Position numbers and translations under genes: made by a program. This document shows positions 8,701-16,742 of a stretch of 64,000 nt of DNA, piece after piece. Location of the stretch: contig JANXUC010000164.1 of NCBI GenBank assembly GCA_025352065.1, forward strand, positions 1-64,000, in the 5' to 3' direction. This DNA comes from Acidobacteriaceae bacterium. GTDB lineage: Bacteria > Acidobacteriota > Terriglobia > Terriglobales > Acidobacteriaceae. Below the pieces are notes generated by a model that worked only from the letters and a program-made list of their open reading frames with translations, was not told the DNA's origin and did not search any database. The first letter of the stretch is position 1. Each line of letters starts with the position of its first letter.

Positions 8701-8986
8701 AGACCACGTTGTGCTTCCCACCCGCTATGTTCGCCACATTCGGGACATAGAGCGGCTGGGCATAAACGTACCCGTCGACGGTCGTAGAAAACAATTTGCC
8801 GAATTGCGACTGGTTCACATTCGCGGGACTAAGTACCACTTCCTGGATATTCTGCCCGGTGCGGGCGTTGTCATTGTGATACGTCGTAACGCTTACCTGC
8901 GCGGCGGCAAAAGTTGCCAAAAACAAGCACAGACCGACACACATGGATTGGGCAGGGGGAAACACACGGGCAGACAACCGATTCAT
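5786..8986 (-). CDS. Secreted PQQ-like beta-propeller/lectin/CBM mosaic protein
   Basis: 1066 residues with a signal peptide (hydrophobic stretch before AAAQ, about residue 30). Visible order: a beta-propeller resembling the quinoprotein/PQQ fold (about 35-545; VVYVATEHDSLYALDADSGA, IYLLDRDN); a chitobiase-like FN3 module (about 555-625; TPTFSPAPGS, IYYTTNGSTPTTSS); an L-type lectin-like domain (about 635-840; FSFQMTTAQADGMTFVIQN); a second chitobiase-like module (about 850-925, TIYYTTDGSNPTTSS); and a C-terminal carbohydrate-binding module of the CBM6/35 type (about 930-1066, KYEAESIPA). No catalytic domain is recognised. It probably binds polysaccharide outside the cell, or acts as a cell-surface scaffold. 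The gene is divergent from the TonB receptor gene. Confidence 0.8.
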   Translation of the reverse strand: MNRLSARVFPPAQSMCVGLCLFLATFAAAQVSVTTYHNDNARTGQNIQEVVLSPANVNQSQFGKLFSTTVDGYVYAQPLYVPNVANIAGGKHNVVYVATEHDSLYALDADSGAVLWQKSFINAGAGITTASSGDVACGDLVPEVGITSTPVIDPSTNTIYLVAKTKENGSYLQRIHALDIVTGAEKFGGPVRITGSVSGTGDGNVGGIVSFDPLKEHNRPGLLLQNGHVVIAWASHCDVGPYHGWVMSYNAATLAQEAVFSTNPNGGLDGIWMSGDGLATDASGNIYFATGNGTYDGSTNGDYGDSVIKLSGPSGGFAVADWFTPFNQGSLNGGDTDVGSGGVMVLPDLPTGSAHPHLLVQMGKEGKIYLLDRDNMGKFCSTCTSIDTQIVQEIPGATTGIWGSPAYWNGSVYWGGGNDGGSADRIKAFSFNANSSGVLSTSPTSQSNQTFGFSTAAPVISANGTNSGIVWVLDNSSFNSSCCQILYAFDATNLATMLYNSNQAGTRDQSGGGVKFTAPMVANGKVYAGSQGKVTAWGLVSTTPTTATPTFSPAPGSYTSGVNVALADTTAGASIYYTTNGSTPTTSSTKYSGVIAVSATTTIKAIAAAAGFNNSALAGGTYTISSGSGGINYGGGFSTTGLALNGSAALSGTRLRLTNGGGTEAGSAFFTTPVNVTNFTNDFSFQMTTAQADGMTFVIQNTGTTALGPTGGGLGYGPDIVGGVGGIPTSVAVKFDIYSNSGEGTDSTGLYLNGISPTTPAVDMTSSGVSLLSGDVFNAHMTYDGTTLKMTLTDATTNATFSNSWAVNIASTVGANTAYVGFTGGTGGLTAIQDVISWTYTSTSTLPTAATPTFSPAPGSYPAAQSVTLSDTTPAATIYYTTDGSNPTTSSKVYTAAIPVAATTTIKAIAGANGYNTSALATAVYTINKVTKYEAESIPATGSPNVRSFAWPSFSGGLGVIADGTAVGAYLQFTVNVTQAGTYDVRFATKQFPTRAIVQTSVNGVNVGAGQDEYNANGNGVFVEYDAGLVTLPAAGNYTFKFTAVGHNASSTGYTVVVDYIKLTQQ

Positions 8987-9000
8987 AAACGAGCTCCTGG

Positions 9001-9417
9001 GAGAGGGTCTGTTCTAAATTCAACCAAAACAACATTACAGCCCGAAAGCCAAGTCTGGCGCGGGGTTTGGGCGAAATTTCTTTTCGCCTTTGAAAGCGTC
9101 AGCGATTTTACACTGATTCCCCGGGTTGGCAACCCTATTTTTTCGTCCTGCAGGACGCAGGGTCCACGATAGGGGGTGCCCGAAATGCCGACCGTTCAGC
9201 AGGTGTTACGCAGTCGGCTTAAACCCCTCAGGCCAACCTCCGCTTGCCCTCTTGTGTGCTCACGCAACAACTGATAACCCTCCCACCCCGCCCTAAGTTG
9301 CCTCCACCAAAGAGGACTGTAGAATCCCCTACCCCGCTGCTACAAAAAGCACAGGCTCATTTTTCAGAATTGGGCCACCTGCCGCCGAATAGTCGGCAGC
9401 AGATCGCGGAGGCTTGG
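9001..9417. other. Divergent intergenic region before the TonB receptor
   Basis: It separates the divergently read propeller and TonB-receptor genes and should hold both promoters. It contains a short hairpin GGGTTGGCAACCC (9123-9135) followed by a T-rich run, which could end a short transcript, and a perfect 14-bp palindrome CGTCCTGCAGGACG (9144-9157) that might bind a regulator. The open frame 9244-9417 upstream of the receptor is considered untranslated. Confidence 0.4.
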
Positions 9418-12400
9418 ATGTGGCACGGCAGGTGGCGGGTTTACGGGCTTCTTTTCGTGCAGTTCATCGCTCTATTGCTAACCACTCCGCCAGCCCACGC
9501 CCAGGACGGCTCCACCGGAGCCATCCGCGGCAAGGTTGAAGATATCTCCGGTGCGCGCATCGCAGGCGCTCAAGTCTCCGCCAGCAATGACGACAACGGC
9601 ATCGTCCGGCGCACTCTGGCCGACGCCAAAGGCAACTTCGCTGCGCAATTGTTACCACCCGGCGCCTACACCGTCCGCGTCACTTCTCCGGGAATGCAAA
9701 CCGAACTGCAGAACGCCATCCGCGTTGAACTTGGCTCCGCCACGGAAGTCTTATTCCAGCTCCGCGTCGCTGAGAACAATGAGTCTGTAACCGTCGTCGG
9801 CGAATCACGGCCCGTCGAGACTCAGGCCAATGGTGTCTCCAATCTCGTTGACTCTCGCGCCATCGCCGAACTACCCCTCAATGGTCGGCGCTTCACTGAC
9901 TTAGCGCTCCTGACTCCCGGCGTCGCGCAAGACCCTCGCGGCCTCACCTCCGGCTCCAACGGCGACCTCTCCTCTGGAGGCATTCGCGGCTTCCAAACCA
10001 GCTTCCTCGTCGATGGCGCTGACAACAATAACGGCTTCTTCTCTCAGGCCCGCGGCGGCTATCGCGCACCCTACCAATTCAGCAACGAAGTCGTCCAGGA
10101 ATTCCGTGTCGCCTCCAGCGGCTACAGCTCCGAACTGGGGCGTGCCAGCGGCGGCGTCATCAATATCATCACCAAATCCGGCGGAAACCGCTTCCATGGC
10201 AGTGCTTTCTACAACTTACGAGACAGCTCCTTCAACGCCAGAACTCCCGGCCTCAACTCCCGGCCTACCGATCGCCAGCACCAGGGCGCAGTCACCTTTG
10301 GCGGCCCACTGAAGCATGATCGAGTCTTCCTCTTCGCTGGCTACGACCAGCACCTGTTCCGCGTCCCCACCGCTGTCCGGTTCGACAATGGAAGCCCTGC
10401 CTATGCCCCCCAGAAGGGCCAGGAACCGCTCTTCCACGGCGACTACGAAGATAGTGACCACGACCTTGTCTTTGCTCAGGCGGCCCAACTCTCGCGTCTG
10501 GGCGGCGACTTCCCTTCTTCCCAAATCGGGAATACCTCCTTCGCGAAAACCGACTTCACCCTCAACTCCCGCAACCAGCTCTCCGCACGCATCAGCACCT
10601 CCCTTTATTGGGGCACCAACAACAGCTTCCTGGATTTAGGAAATCCAATCACAAATTCCGCCATCAGCGACAACGGCCAGGAGCGCGTCACCACCGAAAC
10701 AGTCGCCCTTTCGCTCAACAGCGGCCTTACCAACCAACTCACCAATAATCTACGTGCGCAAGTTTCGCGAGATCTGCAACGCTCCGTCCCCAATTCCACG
10801 GCTCCGCTGGCGAGAATTTCCACTGTCTTCGAGGGCGTTGGCCGCTCCTCCGTCCTACCTCGACGCACCAGCGAAGACCGCTTACATCTTGCTGAAACCC
10901 TGCACCTTGAGAAAACTCGCCACTCTCTGAAGTTCGGCGGCGACGGGCTGATTACCCGCATCGACAGCTTTTTTCCAGCTCTCTCCGGCGGCGAATTCAT
11001 CTTCGACAAGATCAAAGTAAATCCGTTTACCTTCATACCCGAAGAAGGCGGCCTGGAGCTGACCCCGTTCCGCGCTTTCGCCCACAACGTGCCCCGCTAT
11101 TACATCCAGAACTTCGGCTCTCCACACACACAGCCCAACACGCGGGAATACTCCGCCTTCGCGCAAGACACCATCCGCCTGCGCGATAACCTCAACATAA
11201 CGCTAGGCGTTCGTTATGACCTGCAAACTTTCGCCCAGACCGGACTCCCCTCCAACCCGCTTTGGCCGCAATCCGGACGCGCTCCCCACGCCACCAACAA
11301 TTTCGCTCCGCGCTTCGGATTTGCCTGGTCCCTGCGCGGAGATCATCCTATCGTCGTACGCGGCGGCTTCGGCGTTTTCTACAGCCGCATCCCGCAAATG
11401 TACGAATCGGCGCTAGCCACGGAAAATGGCTCCAACAGCTTGCACTTGATTCTGGACAACACACACACCCTCGAGCGCCAATTTTTTCCTGCCTACCCGA
11501 ACGCGTTGGTCAACTGCTCGCCGACGGCCATCACCTGTCTGCCACCCGCTGGCCTCCTCAGCCAGTCGAGCACCGACGTATCCGCCTTCGCGCCAAACTA
11601 CAAGACTCCTCAAGTGCAGCAGTCCAGCCTCAGCGTCGAAAAGGAAATCGGAGCCAGGATTGTCGCGGAAGTCTCATTCCTGCATACACATGGCGTGCAT
11701 ATGATCCGCGCGCTCGACGTCAATTTGCCGCCGCCAGCCGACGTCCAATATCCTGTATTTGACGAAGCCGGGATCAATCTTTTGGGTTACTATCCGGTGC
11801 AAACCTTCTCCACCTGGCAGCTCACGCAGTCCCTCACCTGCCCCGTCCCGCCCTGCATTAATCCGCTGAATCGCCCAATTCCCCAGCTTGGAGCCATCAA
11901 CGTATTTGAGACTCACGCCTCCAGCCAGTACAATGGTTTGACGGTCTCCGTCCAGCGGCGCATGCGGGACGGACTGTATTTTCGGATGGGATATACCTGG
12001 GCCCATGCGATCGACGATGGGCAGGATGCGCTCGTAGCGGGTCGCCCGGTCACCGTTCAAAATTCATTTAGAACAAGCGCCGAAAAGGCGTCGAGTGTCA
12101 CCGACCAGCGTCATCGGTTGGTTTTTTCCGTAATCACAGAGCCGAACCCTATGCCAGCTAGCCAACATGTTCTCTCCAGCTTGTTCAACCACTGGAAACT
12201 CGCAAGCGTGGTAACTGTCGGGAGCGGAAGGCCTTACGAGGCAAAGGTGACTGGGGATCCGAATCAGGATGGAAACAGCTTGAACGACAGGTTGCCAGGA
12301 CGAGGGCGCAACTCATCGGTTGGACCATCGTACAGCACGACCGATGCGCGCTTTAGCCGTAATTTTCATATCAGCAACAAAGTAGGACTCGAATTTCTCG

Positions 12401-12612
12401 TGGAGACATTCAACCTCTTCAACCACAGCAACAAGCGGCTGATCATCAGCGAGGACGGCTTCCAAACCCAGGCGGCTCAATTCGTTCCGTTCGCGCAGCG
12501 TTCTGGAACAACGTTTTATCCGGGCCAATACCGGCGCGGAACGGCATCTACCGCAGCTACAAGCACTTACGCTCCGCGGCAGGTGGAAGTCGCGATTCGA
12601 CTTAAGTTCTAA
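9418..12612 (+). CDS. TonB-dependent receptor, Oar-like, with carboxypeptidase regulatory-like domain
   Basis: 1064 residues from the ATG at 9418, chosen because it begins a signal peptide (WRVYGLLFVQFIALLLTT, cleavage near AHAQ) and has GCGGAGG just upstream. A TTG at 9244 would add 58 residues before the signal peptide. After the signal comes a carboxypeptidase-like (transthyretin-fold) module (GAIRGKVEDISGARIAGAQV; GNFAAQLLPPGAYTVRV), a plug domain (LPLNGRRFTDLALLTPGV; GGVINIITKSGGNRFHGSAF), then a long outer-membrane barrel ending in an aromatic residue (VEVAIRLKF). Such receptors are greatly expanded in Acidobacteria and import large ligands such as glycans or peptides; the ligand is unknown. 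A hairpin follows the stop codon. Confidence 0.9.
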   Translation: MWHGRWRVYGLLFVQFIALLLTTPPAHAQDGSTGAIRGKVEDISGARIAGAQVSASNDDNGIVRRTLADAKGNFAAQLLPPGAYTVRVTSPGMQTELQNAIRVELGSATEVLFQLRVAENNESVTVVGESRPVETQANGVSNLVDSRAIAELPLNGRRFTDLALLTPGVAQDPRGLTSGSNGDLSSGGIRGFQTSFLVDGADNNNGFFSQARGGYRAPYQFSNEVVQEFRVASSGYSSELGRASGGVINIITKSGGNRFHGSAFYNLRDSSFNARTPGLNSRPTDRQHQGAVTFGGPLKHDRVFLFAGYDQHLFRVPTAVRFDNGSPAYAPQKGQEPLFHGDYEDSDHDLVFAQAAQLSRLGGDFPSSQIGNTSFAKTDFTLNSRNQLSARISTSLYWGTNNSFLDLGNPITNSAISDNGQERVTTETVALSLNSGLTNQLTNNLRAQVSRDLQRSVPNSTAPLARISTVFEGVGRSSVLPRRTSEDRLHLAETLHLEKTRHSLKFGGDGLITRIDSFFPALSGGEFIFDKIKVNPFTFIPEEGGLELTPFRAFAHNVPRYYIQNFGSPHTQPNTREYSAFAQDTIRLRDNLNITLGVRYDLQTFAQTGLPSNPLWPQSGRAPHATNNFAPRFGFAWSLRGDHPIVVRGGFGVFYSRIPQMYESALATENGSNSLHLILDNTHTLERQFFPAYPNALVNCSPTAITCLPPAGLLSQSSTDVSAFAPNYKTPQVQQSSLSVEKEIGARIVAEVSFLHTHGVHMIRALDVNLPPPADVQYPVFDEAGINLLGYYPVQTFSTWQLTQSLTCPVPPCINPLNRPIPQLGAINVFETHASSQYNGLTVSVQRRMRDGLYFRMGYTWAHAIDDGQDALVAGRPVTVQNSFRTSAEKASSVTDQRHRLVFSVITEPNPMPASQHVLSSLFNHWKLASVVTVGSGRPYEAKVTGDPNQDGNSLNDRLPGRGRNSSVGPSYSTTDARFSRNFHISNKVGLEFLVETFNLFNHSNKRLIISEDGFQTQAAQFVPFAQRSGTTFYPGQYRRGTASTAATSTYAPRQVEVAIRLKF

Positions 12613-12638
12613 AGCCGTGCCAAGATTCCGGCACGGCT
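12613..12638 (+). terminator. Hairpin after TonB receptor gene
   Basis: AGCCGTGCC (12613-12621) pairs perfectly with GGCACGGCT (12630-12638) across an 8-nt loop, directly at the stop codon. There is no strong T-run behind it, so it is a terminator-like or 3'-protecting hairpin rather than a textbook terminator. Confidence 0.5.
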
Positions 12639-12750
12639 GTGTATTTGAGAGCAAGTACAAGAAAGATCGTTCATTTTTCTTGACTTGCAACAGAAGATTT
12701 GAAATAAGTTTGTAGGGTCCTAGTGGGACGAGTTTGGGGGTGTATCGAAT

Positions 12751-12948
12751 TTGGCGGAAGTTAGATTGCAGGAGGGTGAGTCTCTGGAGAATGCCTTGCG
12801 GCGTTTCAAGCGCAAAGTGCAGCAGGAAGACATCATCAAGGAAGTGAAGCGACACTCCTACTACCTCAAGCCAGGCGAGAAAAAACGCGTAAAAGAAGCG
12901 TTGGCTCGCAAACGTAGCAGAAAAAAAGCTCGCAAAGAGCAAGACTAA
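12751..12948 (+). CDS. rpsU: 30S ribosomal protein S21
   Basis: 65 residues, typical for bS21, a small basic protein of the 30S platform near the anti-Shine-Dalgarno end of 16S rRNA. The sequence starts AEVRLQEGESLENALRRFKR and ends in a Lys/Arg-rich tail (ALARKRSRKKARKEQD). The start is a TTG at 12751; the family N-terminus fits it exactly and no in-frame ATG exists nearby. A GC-rich hairpin follows the stop. It is transcribed alone, ahead of a zinc-ribbon gene. Confidence 0.93.
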   Translation: MAEVRLQEGESLENALRRFKRKVQQEDIIKEVKRHSYYLKPGEKKRVKEALARKRSRKKARKEQD

Positions 12949-12954
12949 GCAGGA

Positions 12955-12981
12955 GGGCCGCCACCATTGCGGTGGCGGCCC
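12955..12981 (+). terminator. Hairpin after rpsU
   Basis: GGGCCGCCACC (12955-12965) and GGTGGCGGCCC (12971-12981) form a perfect 11-bp stem with loop ATTGC. It starts 7 bp after the stop codon. There is only a weak T tract afterwards. Confidence 0.6.
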
Positions 12982-13248
12982 AAGTTGCTAGGGGAACCGG
13001 GTTTCGATTCCTTTCGTTGTACGGTGGCCGCTCTGGCCGCGATTTCCCCACCTCATACGCGTATTCCTACTTCATACGGAATTATCCATACCGAGCAAAC
13101 CTTGTGTGTGGCGGGCCGAACACCAGCAGTCGTTTCGGAACAACGAGCGGATGAACGAGGACGCGCAATCCACCCACGAACTACCAAGGGAATTTCTCGT
13201 CTTGGGTGTGGGAGAGCCTGCCCCCCGTTAAAAAGGAGCTTACACTCG

Positions 13249-13563
13249 ATGGAATTCCAGGATAAAGCACTGACCTGCATGGACTGTGGGACCGACTTTA
13301 TTTTTACAGCCGGCGAGCAGCTTTTCTTCCATGACAAGCAGTTCAAGAATGAACCCAAACGTTGCAAATTTTGCAAAGCAAAACGCACTGCCACTTTCGG
13401 TCCAGCCGGACCGGAAGCGGTTCCAGCCTACAACAAGGTCGAAACCCGCACCATCTGTTCCCAATGCAACAAAGAGACAACGGTACCATTCCGTCCCAGC
13501 CAGGGCAGGCCGGTTCTGTGTCGCGAGTGCTTCCAGCAAACCAGGGTGGCGGCCGCAGTCTGA
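13249..13563 (+). CDS. Zinc-ribbon domain protein (two CxxC modules)
   Basis: 104 residues from ATG 13249, preceded by AAAAAGGAGCT. It has two zinc-ribbon-like halves: CMDCG (near residue 10) with CKFC (near 40), and CSQC (near 70) with CREC (near 92). The first half (LTCMDCGTDFIFTAGEQLFF) matches the probable zinc-binding domain found in many small cytosolic bacterial proteins, some of them cold-shock or RNA associated. Four CxxC pairs would bind two zinc ions. No enzymatic domain is seen, and the role is unknown. The longer frame from 12967 runs through the rpsU terminator region and is not accepted as the start. Confidence 0.82.
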   Translation: MEFQDKALTCMDCGTDFIFTAGEQLFFHDKQFKNEPKRCKFCKAKRTATFGPAGPEAVPAYNKVETRTICSQCNKETTVPFRPSQGRPVLCRECFQQTRVAAAV

Positions 13564-13622
13564 TCGGTGGACGAGGCTATGGCAACCCAAGCCCTCCCCC
13601 TCTTTGCTACGATTAAGTTGGG

Positions 13623-14960
13623 ATGCCTAGCTTCTACATTGAAAATTTTGGCTGTCGCGCAAGCCAGGCCGACGGCGCCACCATTCACGGCCAACTGGCG
13701 ACCCGGGGACTCAATCCCGGTTCGCCAGCAACCGCCGACTACGTTGTTCTGAATACCTGCACGGTCACAGCCTCCGCCGATCAACAAGCCCGCGCTGCCC
13801 TGCGACGCATCCGCCGTCAGAATCTCCAGGCCGAAGTTCTGATAACAGGTTGCTACGCTCAGCGTGCCCCCGAGGAAGTCGCCGCCCTCCCCGGCGTAAC
13901 TTGGGTTGCTGGCAATTCGCACAAGCATGCTGTTGCAGACATCCTACTTTCACCTTCCGGCCGTCCCGCCTCGGCCCCGCAAGCGCGGTTCATACCCTTG
14001 CAGACGCTGCAACAGCCCCCCGCCACCATCCATGTCGGAGATATTTTCGCCCACACCGAGCTCCTCGCCGCACCCGTGTTCGGCACTGGCGAAGACCGCA
14101 CCCGCCCCATCCTTAAGGTGCAGGATGGCTGCAACAACCGCTGTTCGTTTTGTGTTATACCTTCCGTCCGCGGGCAAAGCCGCTCCCGCAAACTCGCCGA
14201 GGTCATGGCCGACATCAATACGTTAGTAGCGGATGGTTACCAGGAAGTCGTCCTCTCGGGGATCAACTTAGGACGATGGGGTCGTGACCTCAGCCCTACT
14301 TCAAAATTTGAAACTTTGATTGAAGCAGTATTGGAACAAACCGCACTTCCAAAACTTCGCATCAGCTCCGTGGAACCAATGGATTGGAGCATGGCCCTGA
14401 TCGACCTAGTCCGTTCTTCACCGCGCATCGCCAAGCACGCGCACATCCCCATGCAATCCGGCAGCGACGCGGTGCTGCGCAGGATGCATCGCAAGTACCG
14501 CCCTTGGCACTATGGCGAAAAAATTGAAGCGATCCGTGCAGCCATGCCAACGGCCGCAATCGGCGCCGACGTCATGACCGGCTTCCCAGGGGAAACCGAC
14601 GCGGAGTTTGACGAAACGCGCCGCATGATCGAAGACTTGCCCTTCACCTACCTGCATCTGTTCCCCTATTCCGCGCGTCCGGGCACACCCGCGGCGACTT
14701 CGCCGAATCAGGTTCCCTCGCATATCTCAAAACAACGAATTGCCATATTGCGCGAAATCATCACCCCAAAAAAGCTCGCCTTCGCGCGCTCCTTCATCGG
14801 CCAGACGCTCTCCGCCATCACCCTGCGGAATTCCGCCCACGATACTTCCAATGCCATCACCGATAACTACCTCAAGCTGCGTCTGACCGGACGATATGAA
14901 GCCAACCGATGGATCCAAGTCCGCATGGAAGGCGAAGCCGATGGCATCCTCACTGGCTAG
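13623..14960 (+). CDS. mtaB: tRNA t6A37 methylthiotransferase (MtaB-like)
   Basis: 445 residues of the MiaB/MtaB/RimO radical-SAM family. The N-terminal UPF0004 domain supplies C11 (ENFGCRASQADG), C46 (LNTCTVTA) and C77 (ITGCYAQR) for one Fe-S cluster. The radical-SAM motif CNNRCSFC supplies C170, C174 and C177 for the second. The last ~70 residues would be the TRAM domain. The NTCTVT and GCYAQ signatures favour MtaB, which converts t6A to ms2t6A at position 37 of tRNAs reading ANN codons, over MiaB or RimO. The gene stands alone between the zinc-ribbon gene and the infC operon. Confidence 0.88.
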   Translation: MPSFYIENFGCRASQADGATIHGQLATRGLNPGSPATADYVVLNTCTVTASADQQARAALRRIRRQNLQAEVLITGCYAQRAPEEVAALPGVTWVAGNSHKHAVADILLSPSGRPASAPQARFIPLQTLQQPPATIHVGDIFAHTELLAAPVFGTGEDRTRPILKVQDGCNNRCSFCVIPSVRGQSRSRKLAEVMADINTLVADGYQEVVLSGINLGRWGRDLSPTSKFETLIEAVLEQTALPKLRISSVEPMDWSMALIDLVRSSPRIAKHAHIPMQSGSDAVLRRMHRKYRPWHYGEKIEAIRAAMPTAAIGADVMTGFPGETDAEFDETRRMIEDLPFTYLHLFPYSARPGTPAATSPNQVPSHISKQRIAILREIITPKKLAFARSFIGQTLSAITLRNSAHDTSNAITDNYLKLRLTGRYEANRWIQVRMEGEADGILTG

Positions 14961-15090
14961 CCCGTAACCACGTAGCCACAGGCACCTCGCCTGTGCGCTC
15001 TTAGCCAGCTCTTGCCAGGACGCAGCCTGGGATTCCGGCTCTCCCTAACCCGCCCGCATGCTATACTTTCGAAGTATCTTAGGGCACTAC

Positions 15091-15103
15091 GGAGGCTAGT
15101 ATC
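15091..15103 (+). promoter_or_regulatory. infC ribosome-binding site with ATC start codon
   Basis: GGAGG at 15091-15095 is followed after 5 nt by ATC at 15101, in frame with IF3 and downstream of an in-frame TAG at 15080. Rare AUU/AUC starts on infC allow IF3 to repress its own translation by rejecting the codon. Confidence 0.75.
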
Positions 15104-15721
15104 GATAAGCGTTTTATCCGCACGAATGATCGCATCCGCGTGCGTGAAGTCCGCGTGATTGACGACGAGGGCAACCAACTTGGCATTATGACGCCCTACG
15201 ACGCCATCAAAAAGGCGAAGGAAAAGAACCTCGATTTGGTGGAAGTTTCCCCCTCCGCGGTGCCTCCTGTATGCCGCATCATGGATTTCGGCAAGTATAT
15301 TTACCAGCAGGAAAAGCGCGAGCGTGAAGCTAAAAAGAACCAGAAAGTGATCGTAGTCAAGGAAGTGAAGTTCCGCATCAACGTGGACGATCACGACTAC
15401 GACACTAAAAAGAATCACGTACTGCGATTCCTCGAAGAAGGTGACAAGGTTAAAGCGACCATCTTTTTCCGAGGCCGCGAAATGACGCGGCAGATGCTGG
15501 GCGCAAAGATTTTGGAACGATTGATCAAAGATGTTGGCGATCACGGAATTGTAGAATTCCGGCCACGACAGGAAGGCAACACGCTGCACCTGATCATGGC
15601 GCCCAAGAAGGTAGCTGCCCCGGCCGGAGAAAAGAAGCCGAAGCAGCCCAAGCCGCCTCAATCGCAACAGCCACCGGCCTCACCGCCAGCCGCTGCGGCG
15701 ACCCCGGGCAGCCAAAGCTAA
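15101..15721 (+). CDS. infC: Translation initiation factor IF-3
   Basis: 206 residues when read from the ATC at 15101 (IDKRFIRTNDRIRVREVRVI), which restores the normal IF3 N-terminus; the GTG at 15140 would lose conserved residues. The N-domain covers about 1-85 (NQLGIMTPYDAIKKAKEKNL; PPVCRIMDFGKYIYQ). The C-domain covers about 90-175 (KEVKFRINVDDHDYDTKKNH). The final ~35 residues are a Lys/Pro/Ala-rich tail longer than in E. coli IF3. IF3 binds the 30S subunit, prevents premature 50S joining and checks the start codon. It is first in the infC-rpmI-rplT-pheS-pheT order, and autoregulation through the ATC start is expected. Confidence 0.93.
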   Translation: MDKRFIRTNDRIRVREVRVIDDEGNQLGIMTPYDAIKKAKEKNLDLVEVSPSAVPPVCRIMDFGKYIYQQEKREREAKKNQKVIVVKEVKFRINVDDHDYDTKKNHVLRFLEEGDKVKATIFFRGREMTRQMLGAKILERLIKDVGDHGIVEFRPRQEGNTLHLIMAPKKVAAPAGEKKPKQPKPPQSQQPPASPPAAAATPGSQS

Positions 15722-15944
15722 TCCCGTTCAGCATCACCGTGTGGGCCATCGCCTTCCGGGAAGGCGAAGCGGAAATTTTGTTGTTCGCAAGTGCATCGAA
15801 GTTTGTTGTTCGCAAAGTGCATTGAAAAAGGCTCCACGGGAAGGGCACCACTTCAGTCGTGCCATCAGGATCAGCAGGATTTGGGCTTCAGCCCCTGAGG
15901 CAGCTCTTCCCGGTTGTTGTTACAGTTGATTTTTCAGAGGACGT
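15722..15944. repeat. infC-rpmI spacer with repeat-like hairpin
   Basis: 223 bp between infC and rpmI. It includes GCCTTCCGGGAAGGC, a hairpin at about 15750-15765, and a family F type segment ending GGGCTTCAGCCCCTGAGG near 15883-15900. No gene was seen. In many bacteria infC and rpmI are only tens of bases apart, so repeats have stretched this operon. Confidence 0.5.
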
Positions 15945-16139
15945 ATGCCAAAGCTTAAAACACACAAAGGCGCTGCGAAGCGCTTTAAAAAAACGGGAAC
16001 TGGAAAAGTAATGCGTTCCAGTTCGTTCCTGCGCCACATTCTGACTTCGAAAAAAACGAAACGGAAGCGGCATTTGCGCGGCACCAGCTTAGTCAGTGAC
16101 GCGGATACACCCAAAATCAAACGGATGATTCCCTACTAG
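15945..16139 (+). CDS. rpmI: 50S ribosomal protein L35
   Basis: 64 residues, normal for bL35. It begins [20 protein letters not shown] and continues with the conserved [19 protein letters not shown] segment, a highly basic rRNA-binding protein of the large subunit. It lies between infC and rplT, as expected. The C-terminus [11 protein letters not shown] is complete. The three hairpins that follow (16159-16254) may govern how much transcription passes on to rplT. Confidence 0.95.
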   Translation: MPKLKTHKGAAKRFKKTGTGKVMRSSSFLRHILTSKKTKRKRHLRGTSLVSDADTPKIKRMIPY

Positions 16140-16158
16140 TTGCTCGGGGAAGATTCGC

Positions 16159-16254
16159 GGTGCGGGCTGAATATTTGAATGCCCGCACCAAAGCGCCGCA
16201 GCAATCCGCGGCGCGGGCGTGTGAAGAGGCTTTTCCGATCCACCCGGATCGGAA
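16159..16254 (+). promoter_or_regulatory. Three tandem hairpins between rpmI and rplT
   Basis: Perfect stems: GGTGCGGGC/GCCCGCACC (16159-16167, 16181-16189), GCGCCGC/GCGGCGC (16193-16199, 16208-16214) and TTCCGATCC/GGATCGGAA (16233-16241, 16246-16254). They fill the 180-bp spacer before rplT. An attenuator or an L20-binding autoregulatory site is possible; no U tract follows any of them closely. Confidence 0.5.
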
Positions 16255-16319
16255 TCCTTACCTCCAGCCGCCATAATCAGGCCGTCTCATAGAGACAGCC
16301 CTCTAAAAGGAGAACAGCA

Positions 16320-16742
16320 ATGCCTCGTGTAAAACGCGGAACTAAACGCCGCGCCCGTCGTAAAAAAATTCTCAAACGCGCCAGTGGATATTTCCTTACT
16401 AAATCCAAACTGTACCGCGCAGCACAGCAGGCCGTCGAGCGCGGTCTCATGTACGCCTTCACCGGACGCAAACAGAAGAAGCGCCAGTTCCGCTCCCTCT
16501 GGATCGTCCGCATTGGCGCCGCCACGCGTCCGCACGGCCTCAGCTATAGCCAGTTTGTTAGCGGATTGAAACTAGCGGGCATCGACCTTGACCGCAAAAT
16601 CCTGGCCGACCTGGCGGTAAAAGATTCGGCAGGCTTCGCGAACTTGGTCGAACAGGCGAAAACCGCCAACGCCGCGCACAAAGCAGAAGTCGCCAAAAAG
16701 AAACCAGCGGCAGAGAAACCTGCGCCCAAGAAAACAGCGTAA
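16320..16742 (+). CDS. rplT: 50S ribosomal protein L20
   Basis: 140 residues, compared with about 117 in most bL20 proteins. The body is canonical: [20 protein letters not shown], then [19 protein letters not shown] and [20 protein letters not shown]. The extra ~22 residues are a C-terminal Lys/Ala/Pro-rich tail similar in style to the tail on IF3 in the same operon. L20 is needed early in 50S assembly and often represses its own operon by binding mRNA. A clean AAAAGGAG site lies just before the ATG. Confidence 0.95.
   Translation: MPRVKRGTKRRARRKKILKRASGYFLTKSKLYRAAQQAVERGLMYAFTGRKQKKRQFRSLWIVRIGAATRPHGLSYSQFVSGLKLAGIDLDRKILADLAVKDSAGFANLVEQAKTANAAHKAEVAKKKPAAEKPAPKKTA

Noticed and set aside
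9244-9417. Longer TonB-receptor start at TTG 9244
   Set aside because: It would place 58 residues before the signal peptide; ATG 9418 has a ribosome-binding site and starts the signal peptide.
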